Assembly: GCA_040756995.1 (NCBI GenBank)
Contig: JBFLYK010000002.1
Location: forward strand, 310,001 to 374,000
Direction of reading: 5' to 3'
From: BP-133 sp040756995
GTDB lineage: Bacteria; Actinomycetota; Acidimicrobiia; IMCC26256; BP-133
Length of the DNA: 64,000 nt
The position numbers and the translations under genes are program-made. Shown in pieces: positions 18,081 to 27,238 of the stretch. The stretch's first letter is position 1. The number at the start of each line of letters is the position of its first letter. A model generated the notes under the pieces. It was not told where the DNA came from, did no database searches, and saw only the letters and a program-made list of their open reading frames with translations.

Positions 18081-18470
18081 CCCCGGCGAGCAGCGCTGAC
18101 GGCGCCGGTTCACGCGCTTGTGCTCGACGCAGTGGAACGGGAACGTCGACCGCGTGTTGATGATGTGGTCGTCACGGCCAAGGTCCTACGGCCGACGAGC
18201 TCGTATCAGCCGGCCCGGGCACGCGCCTCGGCCGCTTCGGCCAGCGGCACCGCGTCCGCCGCCTGGGCGCTGGCCGCGCTGAGTTACGCGTGCGTAGCGC
18301 AGGGGCTGTCCCGGCTCTGTTCAAGCGATCACAGCGGCCGGCCGGATTGTGACGCCGCCGCCCGCCAGCCGAAGGACAAATTGGAGCAAAGCTCCGATCC
18401 GTTAATTCCATATCAAAGGGCCGTTAATGGTTCCCTTTGACGGCAACCCCTCAGGGAGAAACGAGGAGAT
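18081..18470. other. Intergenic region, 390 bp, no gene supported
   Basis: Several short frames exist but none has a recognisable protein, ribosome site or coding-like composition. The second half is AT-richer than the surroundings and holds the hairpins listed separately. Confidence 0.6.
18383..18440 (+). promoter_or_regulatory. Two hairpins upstream of a small secreted protein
   Basis: GGAGC-AAA-GCTCC (18383-18395) is followed by an 8-bp perfect inverted repeat, TCAAAGGG / CCCTTTGA, with a 12-nt spacer (18413-18440). CCGTTAAT occurs in both the loop and the sequence just before. This lies 30 bp before the GTG at 18471 and could be an operator or a leader structure. Confidence 0.4.
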
Positions 18471-18764
18471 GTGAGCCCATTCAAGACGGTGCTTGCCAGG
18501 TCTGCGGTGGTCGCCGTGGCGGCCGTGATCGGCCTGCCCAGCGTTGCCGCCGCCTGGGGCGACGACAACCACCATGCCGGCCGCTGCACGGGCCGGCCGT
18601 TCCAGCTGGTGAAGATCTCAGACCTCGACGGTGGTGAAAAAGCGCGGGCAAGGAAGGTCGACCGGAACGACAACAACTGGGTCTGCCGCAAGGACATCCC
18701 CGGGCGGGGCGGTGGAAATACCGGCGAGAACAGCAACATCAAGGACGACAAGCACGGAGCTTGA
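18471..18764 (+). CDS. Small secreted protein
   Basis: 97 residues. The GTG start has GAGGAG just upstream. The N-terminus is a signal peptide (hydrophobic about 10-27, AAA cleavage site). The mature part of about 70 residues is hydrophilic with two cysteines and a DRNDNNWVCRKD segment that looks like an acidic, possibly calcium-binding, turn next to a cysteine. No known family recognised. It is flanked by intergenic DNA and appears to be a single-gene unit. Confidence 0.65.
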   Translation: MSPFKTVLARSAVVAVAAVIGLPSVAAAWGDDNHHAGRCTGRPFQLVKISDLDGGEKARARKVDRNDNNWVCRKDIPGRGGGNTGENSNIKDDKHGA

Positions 18765-18991
18765 CTTCGGCGCCCGGGAGGGTCGATCCGACGAGTCCGG
18801 CAGACGGAACGGCCGGGGCGTTCACCAGTCAGGTGGCCGCCCCGGCCCTGCGACAACCGAAAACCGTGTGTGACCCAGGACCCCTCGCCGCCACCTCTGC
18901 CGCCACCTCTGACCGGGCGGGTTCGAACTCCGGTGGCACGAGCCGCTGCTGGGTCCTGCGCGCGGACTGAGACGCTCATCGCGGCCGGCCG

Positions 18992-19298
18992 TCAGTCGGA
19001 GGACGGGAGAGATTTTGCGTCCTTCAGGCCGAGGGGGGGTATCGCCGAGCGAGAGGGAACCGGCACCGGCCTTGGTGCACAAGAGTTCGAGACCGGATGC
19101 ATCGTCGGTGTCGCGCTTGCCGAGGAGCGTGCCGCCGGAGTCGGCGGGAGGGACAGGCACGGGCTCGGTGGCGGTTCCCACCGGGACCATCGGGGCGCCG
19201 CCGCAGTACACGTCGACGGCATGACCGGGCGGCCGAACCACGATGACCTCCCTCGAACAGGCCTGACCGCACAGTCGCAGACCCGCCTTCAGATTCAT
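18992..19298 (-). pseudogene. Frameshifted paralogue of the small CGG/PSSD protein at 21469
   Basis: Reading from ATG 19298, the protein runs EVIVVRPPGHAVDVYCGGAP, then SGGTLLGKR, then LELLCTKAGAGSLSLGD, closely matching the intact 101-residue protein at 21469-21774. At a run of seven G (19033-19039) the frame changes. In the next frame the expected ending KDAKSLPSSD appears and stops at 18992, matching QAKPLPSSD of the intact copy. One base fewer in the run would restore a full-length protein. This is either a real frameshift or a homopolymer sequencing error. The ATG overlaps the stop of the upstream nucleotidyltransferase fragment. Confidence 0.75.
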
Positions 19299-19510
19299 TT
19301 GGTGGGTGCACCTTTCCATGCGGCGGCCCGCACGGCGGCCAGGGCGCGATCGACCGGGTTCAAAAACTCGACGAGGAAGTCGATGTCGCTGGCCGGCGTG
19401 GCTTCACCGCGGGCGACGGACCCGAAGACCCAAACCGCCTTGGCGCCACGGCACCGGGCGACCTCGAGCACTTCGGCTCGTCGTTCCCGGAGCGTTTCGA
19501 GCGTCATCAC
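19295..19510 (-). CDS. Truncated MNT-type nucleotidyltransferase
   Basis: 71 residues. The core of the minimal nucleotidyltransferase fold is clear: VWVFGSVARGE followed by ASDIDFLVEF, carrying the GS motif and the two metal-binding aspartates (Asp42, Asp44). Normal MNT proteins are about 95-140 residues, and the C-terminal third with the final acidic residue is missing. MNT proteins usually pair with a HEPN toxin as antitoxins; no HEPN gene is visible here. The stop overlaps the start of the next gene (ATGA). Likely a remnant, although the active-site half is intact. Confidence 0.7.
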   Translation of the reverse strand: MMTLETLRERRAEVLEVARCRGAKAVWVFGSVARGEATPASDIDFLVEFLNPVDRALAAVRAAAWKGAPTK

Positions 19511-19866
<356 letters not shown>

Positions 19867-21039
19867 CTAGTCCCGCACGAGCAGCAGGCAGCCGCCGAGG
19901 GGCCCGCCGCCGACTCCGACGGCGGCCACGTGCGGGTCGCCGGGGACCTGGTGGTCGCCGGCTTCCTTCCAGAGTTGGAGGCATGCTTCCCGGAGGTGGC
20001 CGTAGCCATGGAGGCGTCCAGCGGAGAGCTGACCGCCCCCGGTGTTGAGCGGCAGTTCCCCGTCGAGGGCGATGCGGGCGCCGCCGTCGACGAAGGGACC
20101 GCTCTCACCATTGCCGCAGAACCCGAGGGCTTCCAACCAGACCAGGGTCAAGAAGGAGAAGCCGTCGTAGAGGGCGGCGACGTCGACGTCGGCGGGGCGG
20201 AGGTCGGTGCGGGCCCACAGCGAGGCGGCGGCGTCTCGGGCGGCCATGGTGGTGAGGTCGTCGAAGTTGTCCCAGGAGGGCCGGCCGGAGAGGGCCGTGC
20301 CGAGCGACTCGATCCGGAGCGGGGCCCGGCGCAGATCGCGGGCGGCGTCGGCGTGCGAGACGACGACCGCCGTGGAGCCGTCGACGGGGACGTCGCAGTC
20401 GAACAATCCCAGCGGTTCCGAGACCATGCGGGCCCCGAGGTACTGCTCCAGGGTGAGCGGATCGCGGTAGATCGCCTCGGGGTTCCGCATGGCGTTGGCC
20501 CGCTGGGTGATGGCCACCGCCGCCAGCTGCTCCCGGGTCGTACCGAACTCGTGGAAGTGCCGGCGGGCCATCATCGCCACCCAGTTGGCGGCCGACAGGG
20601 CGCCGTAGGGAACGAGGTGAGCCAACGATCCGGACACGCGGGCCTGGGCGGCGGCGACTGCGCTCCGTCCTCCTCCGGCCTGAGCGGTCGCTTCCCACAC
20701 GGTGCGGAAGCACACGACGTGGCGGGAGAACCCGGCCGTCACCGCCGCGGCGGCGTTGAACACCGCCCCCAGCTGACCGGCGGTCTCGGGGCCGCCCGAG
20801 AACCATTCCAGCGTCAGACCGAGCGCGTCCTGGACGTCGGCGACGCCCACGCCGGAGAAGCCCGGCATCGGTTCGGTCGCCCCGGGCCACGTCGACAGGC
20901 CGTCGATGTCGTCGAGACTCAGGCCGGCGTCGTCGGCCGCCGCCTCGATGGCCTCGACCGTGAGCGAGAGCGGCGACCGGCCGAGCCGGCGGCCCACCGC
21001 CGACTGGCCCGTCCCGGTAATGGCGACCGGCAGGTTCAC
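19867..21039 (-). CDS. Thiolase-fold lipid-transfer-type protein (Ltp-like)
   Basis: 390 residues. The N-terminal strand VAITGTGQSAVGRRLGRSP is typical of the lipid-transfer/thiolase branch (SCP-x thiolase-like; Ltp2 aldolases in steroid side-chain removal). The C-terminus has the usual GGGPLGG-LL motif. The GTG start at 21039 overlaps the DUF35 gene stop. In known systems such proteins act with a DUF35 OB-fold partner as retro-aldolases or thiolases on CoA esters, and that pairing is present here. The exact step is an inference. Confidence 0.87.
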   Translation of the reverse strand: MNLPVAITGTGQSAVGRRLGRSPLSLTVEAIEAAADDAGLSLDDIDGLSTWPGATEPMPGFSGVGVADVQDALGLTLEWFSGGPETAGQLGAVFNAAAAVTAGFSRHVVCFRTVWEATAQAGGGRSAVAAAQARVSGSLAHLVPYGALSAANWVAMMARRHFHEFGTTREQLAAVAITQRANAMRNPEAIYRDPLTLEQYLGARMVSEPLGLFDCDVPVDGSTAVVVSHADAARDLRRAPLRIESLGTALSGRPSWDNFDDLTTMAARDAAASLWARTDLRPADVDVAALYDGFSFLTLVWLEALGFCGNGESGPFVDGGARIALDGELPLNTGGGQLSAGRLHGYGHLREACLQLWKEAGDHQVPGDPHVAAVGVGGGPLGGCLLLVRD

Positions 21040-21464
21040 GGGGAGGTGGGGGAGCCGGGATCGCGCGCCACGGCGAACAGCGGCAGCCATACGTCGTCGG
21101 CCACCTGCTCGAACCGGACCTCGGCCCGGTCGCCGATGGCGAGGTCCTCCGGCGGGTCGACGAGCCTCGTGGTGAGGCGCAGCCCGGCCTGCTCGATCAG
21201 CTCGACGACGGCCAAGACGTAGGGCACGTCGAGGCCCGGCGCCCACCGCTGATGGTTCACCGTGTAGCTGTAGACGGTGCCCTGTCCCGACACCGCTTCG
21301 GGCGCCACGTCCGTCGACCGGCAGCGCCGGCACACGGGCCGGGGCGGGTGGATCCACCAGCCGCAGGCCCGGCACCGCATGATGCGCAGTTGCCCCGCAC
21401 CGCCGCCCGTCCAGAAGGGCTCCTCCTCGAAGCTGACCACCGGCAGCGGAAAGCGCACGTCCAC
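21036..21464 (-). CDS. DUF35 OB-fold, zinc-ribbon acyl-CoA-binding partner
   Basis: 142 residues. A rubredoxin-like zinc ribbon formed by Cys31, Cys34, Cys45 and Cys48 (CRAC ... CRRC) is followed by an OB-fold domain starting at GTVYSYTVNH. Proteins of this family form complexes with Ltp-type thiolases and acyl-CoA hydratases in sterol side-chain degradation. The end overlaps the thiolase-like gene start, and the gene lies just downstream of the small CGG protein in the same operon. Confidence 0.88.
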   Translation of the reverse strand: MDVRFPLPVVSFEEEPFWTGGGAGQLRIMRCRACGWWIHPPRPVCRRCRSTDVAPEAVSGQGTVYSYTVNHQRWAPGLDVPYVLAVVELIEQAGLRLTTRLVDPPEDLAIGDRAEVRFEQVADDVWLPLFAVARDPGSPTSP

Positions 21465-21468
21465 CGGC

Positions 21469-21774
21469 TCAGTCCGACGAGGGAAGCGGCTTGGCCTGCT
21501 TGGGTTCCAGCGGCCTGTCCGTCAGTGACAGGGATCCTTGGCCGGCCTTGGTGCACAGGAGCTCGAGTCCGCTGTCCTCGTCGGCGTAGCGCTTGCCGAG
21601 TAGCGTTCCGCCGGAATGCGCCGGTTCGGGGGGGCGGGCGTCTGTGGGCTCGTCGAGCGGCACCATTGGTAGGCCGCCGCAGCGCAGGTCGACATCGCCG
21701 GTTGGGGGCCGCACGACGATCACCTCGGTCGTGCAGGTCTGGCTGCGCAGTCTGGCGCCGACCTCGAGATTCAT
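21469..21774 (-). CDS. Conserved small protein of catabolic operons (CGG/PSSD family), function unknown
   Basis: 101 residues. It contains EVIVVRPPTGDVDLRCGG, PMVPL, SGGTLLGKRYADEDSGLE, LLCTKAGQGSLSL and an invariant-looking end AKPLPSSD. Two cysteines (in RCGG and LLCTK) are conserved between this and the broken paralogue at 18992. ATG 21774 overlaps the thiolase stop (ATGA). I recall similar short proteins beside CoA-ligase or amidohydrolase genes in actinomycetes, but no function. A small redox, metal or lipid-binding protein is possible. Confidence 0.75.
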   Translation of the reverse strand: MNLEVGARLRSQTCTTEVIVVRPPTGDVDLRCGGLPMVPLDEPTDARPPEPAHSGGTLLGKRYADEDSGLELLCTKAGQGSLSLTDRPLEPKQAKPLPSSD

Positions 21775-23018
21775 GGTCGCTCGACCCGTTCGATGATCGT
21801 GGCGGTGCCCATCCCGCCGCCGGTGCACATGGCGATGAGGGCGGTCTCGGCATCGGTCCGCTCGAGTTCGTCGAGGGCGGTCAGGACGAGCATGGCCCCG
21901 GTGGCTCCGATGGGATGGCCGAGCGCGATGGCGCCGCCGTTGGGATTCACCAGCTCCGGGTCGAGCTCGAGGTCCCTCATCGCTTTGAGGACCACGGCGG
22001 CGAAGGCTTCGTTGATCTCCCAAACGTCGATGTCGCCGATGGCCATGTGGGCCTTCTCGAGGCAGAGGCGGGCGGCCGGTCCGGGGGCGGTGAGCATGAT
22101 CACCGGATCGGCTCCGGCGGTGGCCGCCATGCAGAGGCGGGCGCGGGGAGCGAGGCCGTGGGCCTGGGCAAAGCGGGATGAGGTCACAAGGATGGCCGCC
22201 GCGCCGTCGACCACTCCGGAGGAGTTCCCGGCGTGGTGGACGTGGTCGACCGCGTCGATCTCCGGGTACGTCTGTAGGCACAGCTCGTCGAAGCTCCGGT
22301 CGAACGGCTCGAACCGCGTCGACCCCATGGCGGCGAACGACGGCGGAAGGGCCGCCAGGCCCTCGAGTGTCGTCCCGGGACGCGGGAACTCCTCCCGGTC
22401 GAGCACCACGGTCCCGTCGGCGGCCCGCACCGCAACGGTGCTGCGCTCGAAGCGGCCCTCGGCCAGGGCCTTCGCCGCCCGTTCCTGGCTGGTGACGGCG
22501 AGCGCGTCGCACTGCTGGCGGGAGAATCCTTCCAGCGTGGCGATGAGATCGGCGGCGATCCCCTGGGGCACGACGGGGTGGCGGGCCCGGAACGCCGGGT
22601 TCTGTCCGTCGATGGTGGGTGGCGCGGCGGCCGGGTCGACCGGCCAGCGGGACATGGACTCGACACCACCGGCGACGACGACGTCCTGGAGCCCGGACAT
22701 GACGCCCATCGCCGCCAGCGTCACCGCCTGCTGGCCCGAGCCGCAGAAGCGGTTGAGGTTGAAGCCGGGGATCTCGACCGGCCAGCCGGCGGCCAGCGGA
22801 GCCAGCCGCCCGATCCCGAGGTGGTCGCCCACGGTGTTGCCATTGCCGACGATGACGTCCTCCACGAAGGTGGGCGTGACGCCTGTCCGCTCCACCAGGG
22901 CGTTGAGGCACTGCCCCAGCAGTTCCTGCGGGTGGACGCCGTGCAGAGCACCCGTCGGGCGGCCTTTGCCGCGGGGCGTCCGTACCCCGTCGATGATCCA
23001 CGCTTCCCGCTCGGCCAT
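21771..23018 (-). CDS. Acetyl-CoA acetyltransferase / 3-ketoacyl-CoA thiolase
   Basis: 415 residues, full length for the family. The nucleophilic cysteine lies in NRFCGSGQQAV (Cys92). The later motifs EINEAFAAV, NPNGGAIALGHPIGATGA and CTGGGMG supply the catalytic histidine and second cysteine. It should cleave 3-ketoacyl-CoA to acetyl-CoA or propionyl-CoA plus a shortened acyl-CoA. It begins one base after the amidohydrolase stop and overlaps the CGG/PSSD gene, so a five-gene operon 24202-19867 is likely. Confidence 0.95.
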   Translation of the reverse strand: MAEREAWIIDGVRTPRGKGRPTGALHGVHPQELLGQCLNALVERTGVTPTFVEDVIVGNGNTVGDHLGIGRLAPLAAGWPVEIPGFNLNRFCGSGQQAVTLAAMGVMSGLQDVVVAGGVESMSRWPVDPAAAPPTIDGQNPAFRARHPVVPQGIAADLIATLEGFSRQQCDALAVTSQERAAKALAEGRFERSTVAVRAADGTVVLDREEFPRPGTTLEGLAALPPSFAAMGSTRFEPFDRSFDELCLQTYPEIDAVDHVHHAGNSSGVVDGAAAILVTSSRFAQAHGLAPRARLCMAATAGADPVIMLTAPGPAARLCLEKAHMAIGDIDVWEINEAFAAVVLKAMRDLELDPELVNPNGGAIALGHPIGATGAMLVLTALDELERTDAETALIAMCTGGGMGTATIIERVERP

Positions 23019-24202
23019 CAGGCGGCCGTCAACGCCAGGAGGCGGTGCCCGTTCTCGCTCATGACCTTCCGGACGACGTCGTCGTCGAAGGACTTCAGGC
23101 TGTCGAGGTAGTCGAGCGGCTCACCGATCCCTTCGGGGTGGGGATAGTCGGAGCCGAACAGGACGCGGTCGACTCCGACGAGGTCGATCAGCCCGGCGAT
23201 GTCCTGCTCCCAGAACGGGCTGATGTAGACGTTGCGCCGGAAGACGTCGACCGGGTGCTCCTTGAATTCCTGAGGCATCTGGCCGTGGACCCGGTCGAGC
23301 GACGCCAGGAGGTGGCCCACCCAGTCGGCGCCGTTCTCCACGCTGGCGATCCGCAAGTTGGGGAAGCGGGTGAGGGTGCCGTGGCAGATCATCGAGGCGA
23401 TGGCGTCCTCCACCTCCCGGTGGCCGAGCGCCACGACCTTGAACGGGCTCGCCTTGAAGGCGTTGTCGGTCGCCTGCGGCTCCCACATGGCCACGTACTC
23501 GGTGAGCGGCGGGAAGCTGGCGTGGAAGCAGACGGCGATACCGGCTGCCTCGACCTTGGCCCAGAACGGGTCGAACTCCGGGAGGGCGAACGAACGCCAG
23601 CCCCGGAACCCCTTGACCGGCGCCGGCCGGATCAGAACCACTCGGGCGCCCCGTTCTAGCACGAAGTCGAGCTCGTCCATCGCCGCCTCGAGCAGGGGCA
23701 GCGTGATGACCGGTGTCGGGAAGATACGGTCCCGGTAGTTGAACGTCCATTCCTCGTGCATCCACTGGTTGAGGGCATGGATGACGGCCACCGTGAGCTC
23801 GGGGTCGTCGCGTAGTTCGTGCTCGACGAGGTTGGCCAGGGTCGGGAACATGAGTGCCCGGTGCACGCCCTGGTCGTCGAGGAGTTCCAGCCGGGCGGCG
23901 GGATCCCGGAAGGCGGGCCGGCAGTCGATCGGCTCGCCGGTCATCTCCCGCAGGGTCAGCCCTTTGGTGTTCGTGCCGCGGTAGTAGTCGGCGTGGGCCC
24001 CGGGTGCCGCCACCCGCTCGAACGTCGGGTTGGGGATGAACTCCGTGATCCGGCCCTTGAGGGCGATCCGGGTACGGCCCCGGACGTCGACGAACTCGAC
24101 GGCGCCCTTGTACTGCTTCGGAAGGTGGCGGAGAAGCGCGTCCGGCGTCTCGTACATGTGGTTGTCGGCGTCGAAGACGGGGAAGCCCGGGTCACGCATC
24201 AC
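23018..24202 (-). CDS. Amidohydrolase-2 family metal-dependent hydrolase/decarboxylase
   Basis: 394 residues of the ACMSD-like amidohydrolase family. The N-terminus has FDADNHMYE in place of the usual D-x-H-x-H. A long central TIM-barrel region with conserved His and Glu follows, ending with VLFGSDYPHPEG, which carries the metal-binding aspartate. Members hydrolyse or decarboxylate ring-derived carboxylates. It is the first gene of the leftward operon and diverges from the TetR gene at 24342. ATG codons at 24202 and 24199 are both possible starts. Confidence 0.88.
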   Translation of the reverse strand: MMRDPGFPVFDADNHMYETPDALLRHLPKQYKGAVEFVDVRGRTRIALKGRITEFIPNPTFERVAAPGAHADYYRGTNTKGLTLREMTGEPIDCRPAFRDPAARLELLDDQGVHRALMFPTLANLVEHELRDDPELTVAVIHALNQWMHEEWTFNYRDRIFPTPVITLPLLEAAMDELDFVLERGARVVLIRPAPVKGFRGWRSFALPEFDPFWAKVEAAGIAVCFHASFPPLTEYVAMWEPQATDNAFKASPFKVVALGHREVEDAIASMICHGTLTRFPNLRIASVENGADWVGHLLASLDRVHGQMPQEFKEHPVDVFRRNVYISPFWEQDIAGLIDLVGVDRVLFGSDYPHPEGIGEPLDYLDSLKSFDDDVVRKVMSENGHRLLALTAA

Positions 24203-24218
24203 GGCGCACTCCTCAAAT

Positions 24219-24233
24219 CCCTTCCGGTAAGGG
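24219..24233 (+). promoter_or_regulatory. Inverted repeat between amidohydrolase operon and TetR gene
   Basis: CCCTT-CCGGT-AAGGG is a perfect 5-bp-arm dyad 17 bp upstream of the amidohydrolase start and about 110 bp from the TetR start. It is a candidate TetR operator by position; the sequence alone does not prove it. Confidence 0.35.
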
Positions 24234-24341
24234 TTGCGACAAAGCCTAAGGCGGCCCGGCGAGCTCCGTCAACGCAGGACGGGGATATCCGGAGGGCGCT
24301 ATCGTAGGGCATCCGGTAATGGCCGACGACGGGAGCGGTGG

Positions 24342-25118
24342 ATGGCCAGAGCGGCGGCGACGGGACAGGCCAAAGCGACGAAGGCACCGGCGAAGCCGGT
24401 GCGGCGGGCCCGCGGGTCGCTCAGCCAGGAGGAGATCCTCGACGGGGCGTACCGCGTCGTCGCCGAAGAAGGGCTCATGGCGTTGTCTATGCCCGCCCTG
24501 GCCCGGGAGCTGCGGGCCGGTGTCACCAGCATCTACTGGTACTTCCGCTCCAAGGACGACCTGCTCGTGGCCCTCGCCGAACGCGTGGTGCAGGAGGTGT
24601 ACTCCCGCATGCCGCCGGTGGGCGACGGGCCGTGGGACGAGGAGCTCGTCCGGTACTTCAGCGCCTTCCGCCGCGAGCTCCGCCGCATGCCGGTCTTCCT
24701 CCAGCTGTTCTCGATGCGGCCTCGGTTCATCGCCACCCGGCCCCACGTCTTCGAGACGCTGAGCCGCCGGCTGGAAGACGAGGTCGGGGTGTTCGTGAAA
24801 CTCGGGCTGCCTCCGGTGGAGGCGGCCCGCCTCTACACGGCCTGCTCGGTCTACACCCGGGGATTCGTCATGCTGGAGCACGGCTACGAGAGCGAGCTGG
24901 CCGCCGGAGACCCGGCGGTACTGACCAACGTCGTGGGCGACGCCGTGAACCGGCTCGACCCGGCCCACTACCCGGTGCTGTCACAGCTTCCGGACTTCGC
25001 CCCCTTCACCCTCGACGACGAGCAGTTCGCCGGGGGCCTGCAGCTGCTGATTGCCGGGATCCGGTCGACGGCCGAGGCGGTGGCGGCCCGGCCGGCGCCC
25101 CGGCGGAAGCGCTCGTGA
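24342..25118 (+). CDS. TetR/AcrR family transcriptional regulator
   Basis: 258 residues from ATG 24342. The HTH domain (about 25-75) reads LSQEEILDGAYRVVAEEG, then MPALARELRAGVTSIYWYF. The N-terminal 25 residues are Lys/Ala-rich. The remaining all-helical domain should bind a ligand and dimerise. It diverges from the thiolase/amidohydrolase operon, the obvious candidate target. The stop overlaps a short downstream gene (GTGA). Confidence 0.93.
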   Translation: MARAAATGQAKATKAPAKPVRRARGSLSQEEILDGAYRVVAEEGLMALSMPALARELRAGVTSIYWYFRSKDDLLVALAERVVQEVYSRMPPVGDGPWDEELVRYFSAFRRELRRMPVFLQLFSMRPRFIATRPHVFETLSRRLEDEVGVFVKLGLPPVEAARLYTACSVYTRGFVMLEHGYESELAAGDPAVLTNVVGDAVNRLDPAHYPVLSQLPDFAPFTLDDEQFAGGLQLLIAGIRSTAEAVAARPAPRRKRS

Positions 25119-25366
25119 CCGCCCAGTCCGGGCGGGCGCCCGGCCCGGGCGGCGGCCGTGACCTCCACGCCGACGAGGCCGATCTGCTCACCACCACCGA
25201 GGCGGCGGGGCGCATCCGGGCCGAGGCGGCCGCCATCCGGGCCCGCCTCGAGCTTCACCGCGAGCAGGGCGGCCGGCGGCCGGACCTCGGGGAACTCGAG
25301 GCCGACCGCCTTCGCCTGGCCGAGCTCGAGGCGGCTATGGCCCGCTACCGGCCGTCCGGTGCGTAA
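25115..25366 (+). CDS. Small helical hypothetical protein coupled to TetR
   Basis: 83 residues starting with GTG in the TetR stop. After a Gly-rich start the sequence is Ala/Arg/Glu-rich and almost wholly helical (TTTEAAGRIRAEAAAIRARL and ELEADRLRLAELEAAMARY), consistent with a short coiled coil or helical hairpin. No family recognised. Translational coupling suggests it works with the regulator. Its end overlaps the hydrolase remnant on the other strand by 22 bases. Confidence 0.5.
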   Translation: MTAQSGRAPGPGGGRDLHADEADLLTTTEAAGRIRAEAAAIRARLELHREQGGRRPDLGELEADRLRLAELEAAMARYRPSGA

Positions 25367-25671
25367 CGGTTGAGGACGGCGGCCATGGCCTGCGGATGGC
25401 TCACGAAGGCGTCATGGGGGCCGTCGAAGGTCACCACCTCACAGGGCCCGAGGTTGCGGATCTGGCGGCGCTGATTCCAGGGCGGGAGGGCGCGATCGCG
25501 GGTCAGCAGCACGTAGGTCCGTCCGACACCGTCGGGCCAGCGCCGGACCGGCGCCTTGCCGGCCACCAGTGAGGGCGGTTCGGCGCAGAGCTGGTCGAGC
25601 ACGAAGCGAGTTTGGGTCGCGTCCATGCCGTTGCAGAAGATCCGCCGGGCGATCGCCGGCCCGGCGGGTCA
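25345..25671 (-). pseudogene. C-terminal remnant of an alpha/beta hydrolase
   Basis: The 93-residue frame and about 15 further in-frame codons upstream (ARRIFCNGMDATQTRF) match the last third of MenH/esterase-like alpha/beta hydrolases. It has the acid-loop strand TYVLLTRDRALPPWNQ and the histidine region VTFDGPHDAFVSHP. An in-frame TGA at 25671-25673 closes the frame, so the nucleophile-bearing N-terminal about 130 residues are gone. It sits between the TetR unit and the aldehyde dehydrogenase promoter. Confidence 0.7.
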
Positions 25672-25699
25672 GTCACCACCGCAGCCACCGCTCGCAATC

Positions 25700-25726
25700 T
25701 CGAACACCATACGGTAGAACATTCGG
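25700..25726 (+). promoter_or_regulatory. 27-bp motif shared with the promoter region at 28478
   Basis: This segment upstream of the aldehyde dehydrogenase gene matches 28478-28504 at 23 of 27 positions. The ends form a near-inverted repeat (CGAAC/T ... ATTCG). It probably marks a common operator or promoter. Confidence 0.45.
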
Positions 25727-25767
25727 CACGGCTGCGGCCCGGTCGTCGCCGGAGGGAGGCCCGCCCG

Positions 25768-27219
25768 ATGCGATCCAGCGATCTCTTCATCGATGGCAAG
25801 TTTGTCCCGGCCGCGTCCGGCGCGACGTTCGAGAACATCAACCCGGCCACGGAGGAAGTGCTCGGCGTGGCGGCCGACGCCGGCCGGGCCGAGCTCGAGG
25901 CGGCTGTCGCCGCCGCCCGGCGGGCCTTCGATGACAGTGGCTGGAGCCGCAACGCCGCCTTCCGGGCCGCCTGCCTCCGTCAGCTGCAGGACGGGCTCGC
26001 CCGGCGCGTCGAGGAGATCCGCCCGCTGGTCGTGGCCGAGGCCGGCGCGCCGGTGATGCTGACGCACCTCGTCCAGGTCGATCCGCCGATCGCCGATCTG
26101 GGCTACGTCGCCGACCTGGCCGAGACCTACGACTATGAGCGGCCGCTGCCCGACCGGGTGATCCTCGGCACGGCCTCCCGGCGAACGATCCGGCGGGAGG
26201 CCGCCGGGGTGGCCGCCGCCATCACACCCTGGAACTTCCCGTTCCTCCTCAACCTGGCCAAGCTGGCACCGGCGCTGGCGGCGGGTTGCACCGTCGTGCT
26301 CAAACCGGCGCCGGACACTCCCTGGTCGGCGGCCGTTATCGGTCGGATCATCGCCGAGGAGACCGACATCCCGCCCGGCGTCTGCAACATCGTCACGTCC
26401 TCCGATCACGCCGTCGGTGAGCAGCTGGCCGGCCACCCCGACGTCGACATCGTGACGTTCACCGGATCGACCGCTACCGGCCGGCGCGTCATGGCCACCG
26501 CCGCCGCCACCGTCAAACGCACCTTGCTTGAGCTCGGAGGCAAGTCGCCGGCCATCTTCCTCGACGACGCCGATCTCGCCGCCCACCTGCCGGCGGTCGC
26601 GGCGGCCGCCTGCCTGCACGCCGGCCAGGGCTGCGCCCTGCTGACCCGGATCCTCGTACCCCGGTCGCGCCGCGACGAAGCGGTGGAGCTGGCGGCCGGT
26701 TGCCTGCAGGAAATGAGCTACGGCGACCCGACCGAGATCGGCCCGATGATGGGCCCCCTGATCAGCGCCCGGCAGCTCAACCGGGTGCTCGGCTACATCG
26801 AAACCGGCAAGTCCGAAGGCCGCCTCGTCGTCGGCGGCCGGCGGGCGCCGCAGTTCGACCGGGGCTACTGGGTGGAACCGACGTTGTTCGCCGACGTGGC
26901 GCCCGACGCCCGGATCGCCCAGGAGGAGATCTTCGGCCCCGTGGTGGTGATCATCCCCTTTGCCGATGACGACGACGCCGTGCGGATCGCCAACTCCACG
27001 ATCTACGGGCTGTCAGGCGCCGTCCACAGCGCCGACACCGACCGGGCCCTCGCTGTCGCCCGGCGGCTGCGCACCGGGACGGTGTCGGTGCAAGGCGCGC
27101 AGTGGTACGCGCCGGATACGCCGTTCGGCGGGTACCGCCAGAGTGGCCTCGGCCGCGAGGGCGGCGTCCTCGGCTTCGAGGAGTACCTCGAGGTGAAGAC
27201 GATCGCCCAGCCGGCCTAG
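25768..27219 (+). CDS. NAD(P)-dependent aldehyde dehydrogenase
   Basis: 483 residues, full length. It has TPWNFPFLLNLAKLAPALAA, the cofactor-binding FTGSTATGR, the catalytic base Glu255 in LELGGKS and the nucleophile Cys289 in GQGC. EEIFGPVV and the C-terminal GGYRQSGLGREGG motif complete the family pattern. GGAGGGAGG upstream of ATG 25768 supports the start. It would oxidise an aldehyde intermediate to an acid. The motif at 25700 suggests co-regulation with the cluster 3 transporter. Confidence 0.94.
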   Translation: MRSSDLFIDGKFVPAASGATFENINPATEEVLGVAADAGRAELEAAVAAARRAFDDSGWSRNAAFRAACLRQLQDGLARRVEEIRPLVVAEAGAPVMLTHLVQVDPPIADLGYVADLAETYDYERPLPDRVILGTASRRTIRREAAGVAAAITPWNFPFLLNLAKLAPALAAGCTVVLKPAPDTPWSAAVIGRIIAEETDIPPGVCNIVTSSDHAVGEQLAGHPDVDIVTFTGSTATGRRVMATAAATVKRTLLELGGKSPAIFLDDADLAAHLPAVAAAACLHAGQGCALLTRILVPRSRRDEAVELAAGCLQEMSYGDPTEIGPMMGPLISARQLNRVLGYIETGKSEGRLVVGGRRAPQFDRGYWVEPTLFADVAPDARIAQEEIFGPVVVIIPFADDDDAVRIANSTIYGLSGAVHSADTDRALAVARRLRTGTVSVQGAQWYAPDTPFGGYRQSGLGREGGVLGFEEYLEVKTIAQPA

Positions 27220-27238
27220 CCAACCCGGAGCCCCGACC

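Noticed and set aside
18120..18440. 106-residue plus-strand frame after the AttH-like gene
   Set aside because: Low-complexity Ala/Ser/Arg composition, no start signal, and the frame runs through the hairpins before the next gene.
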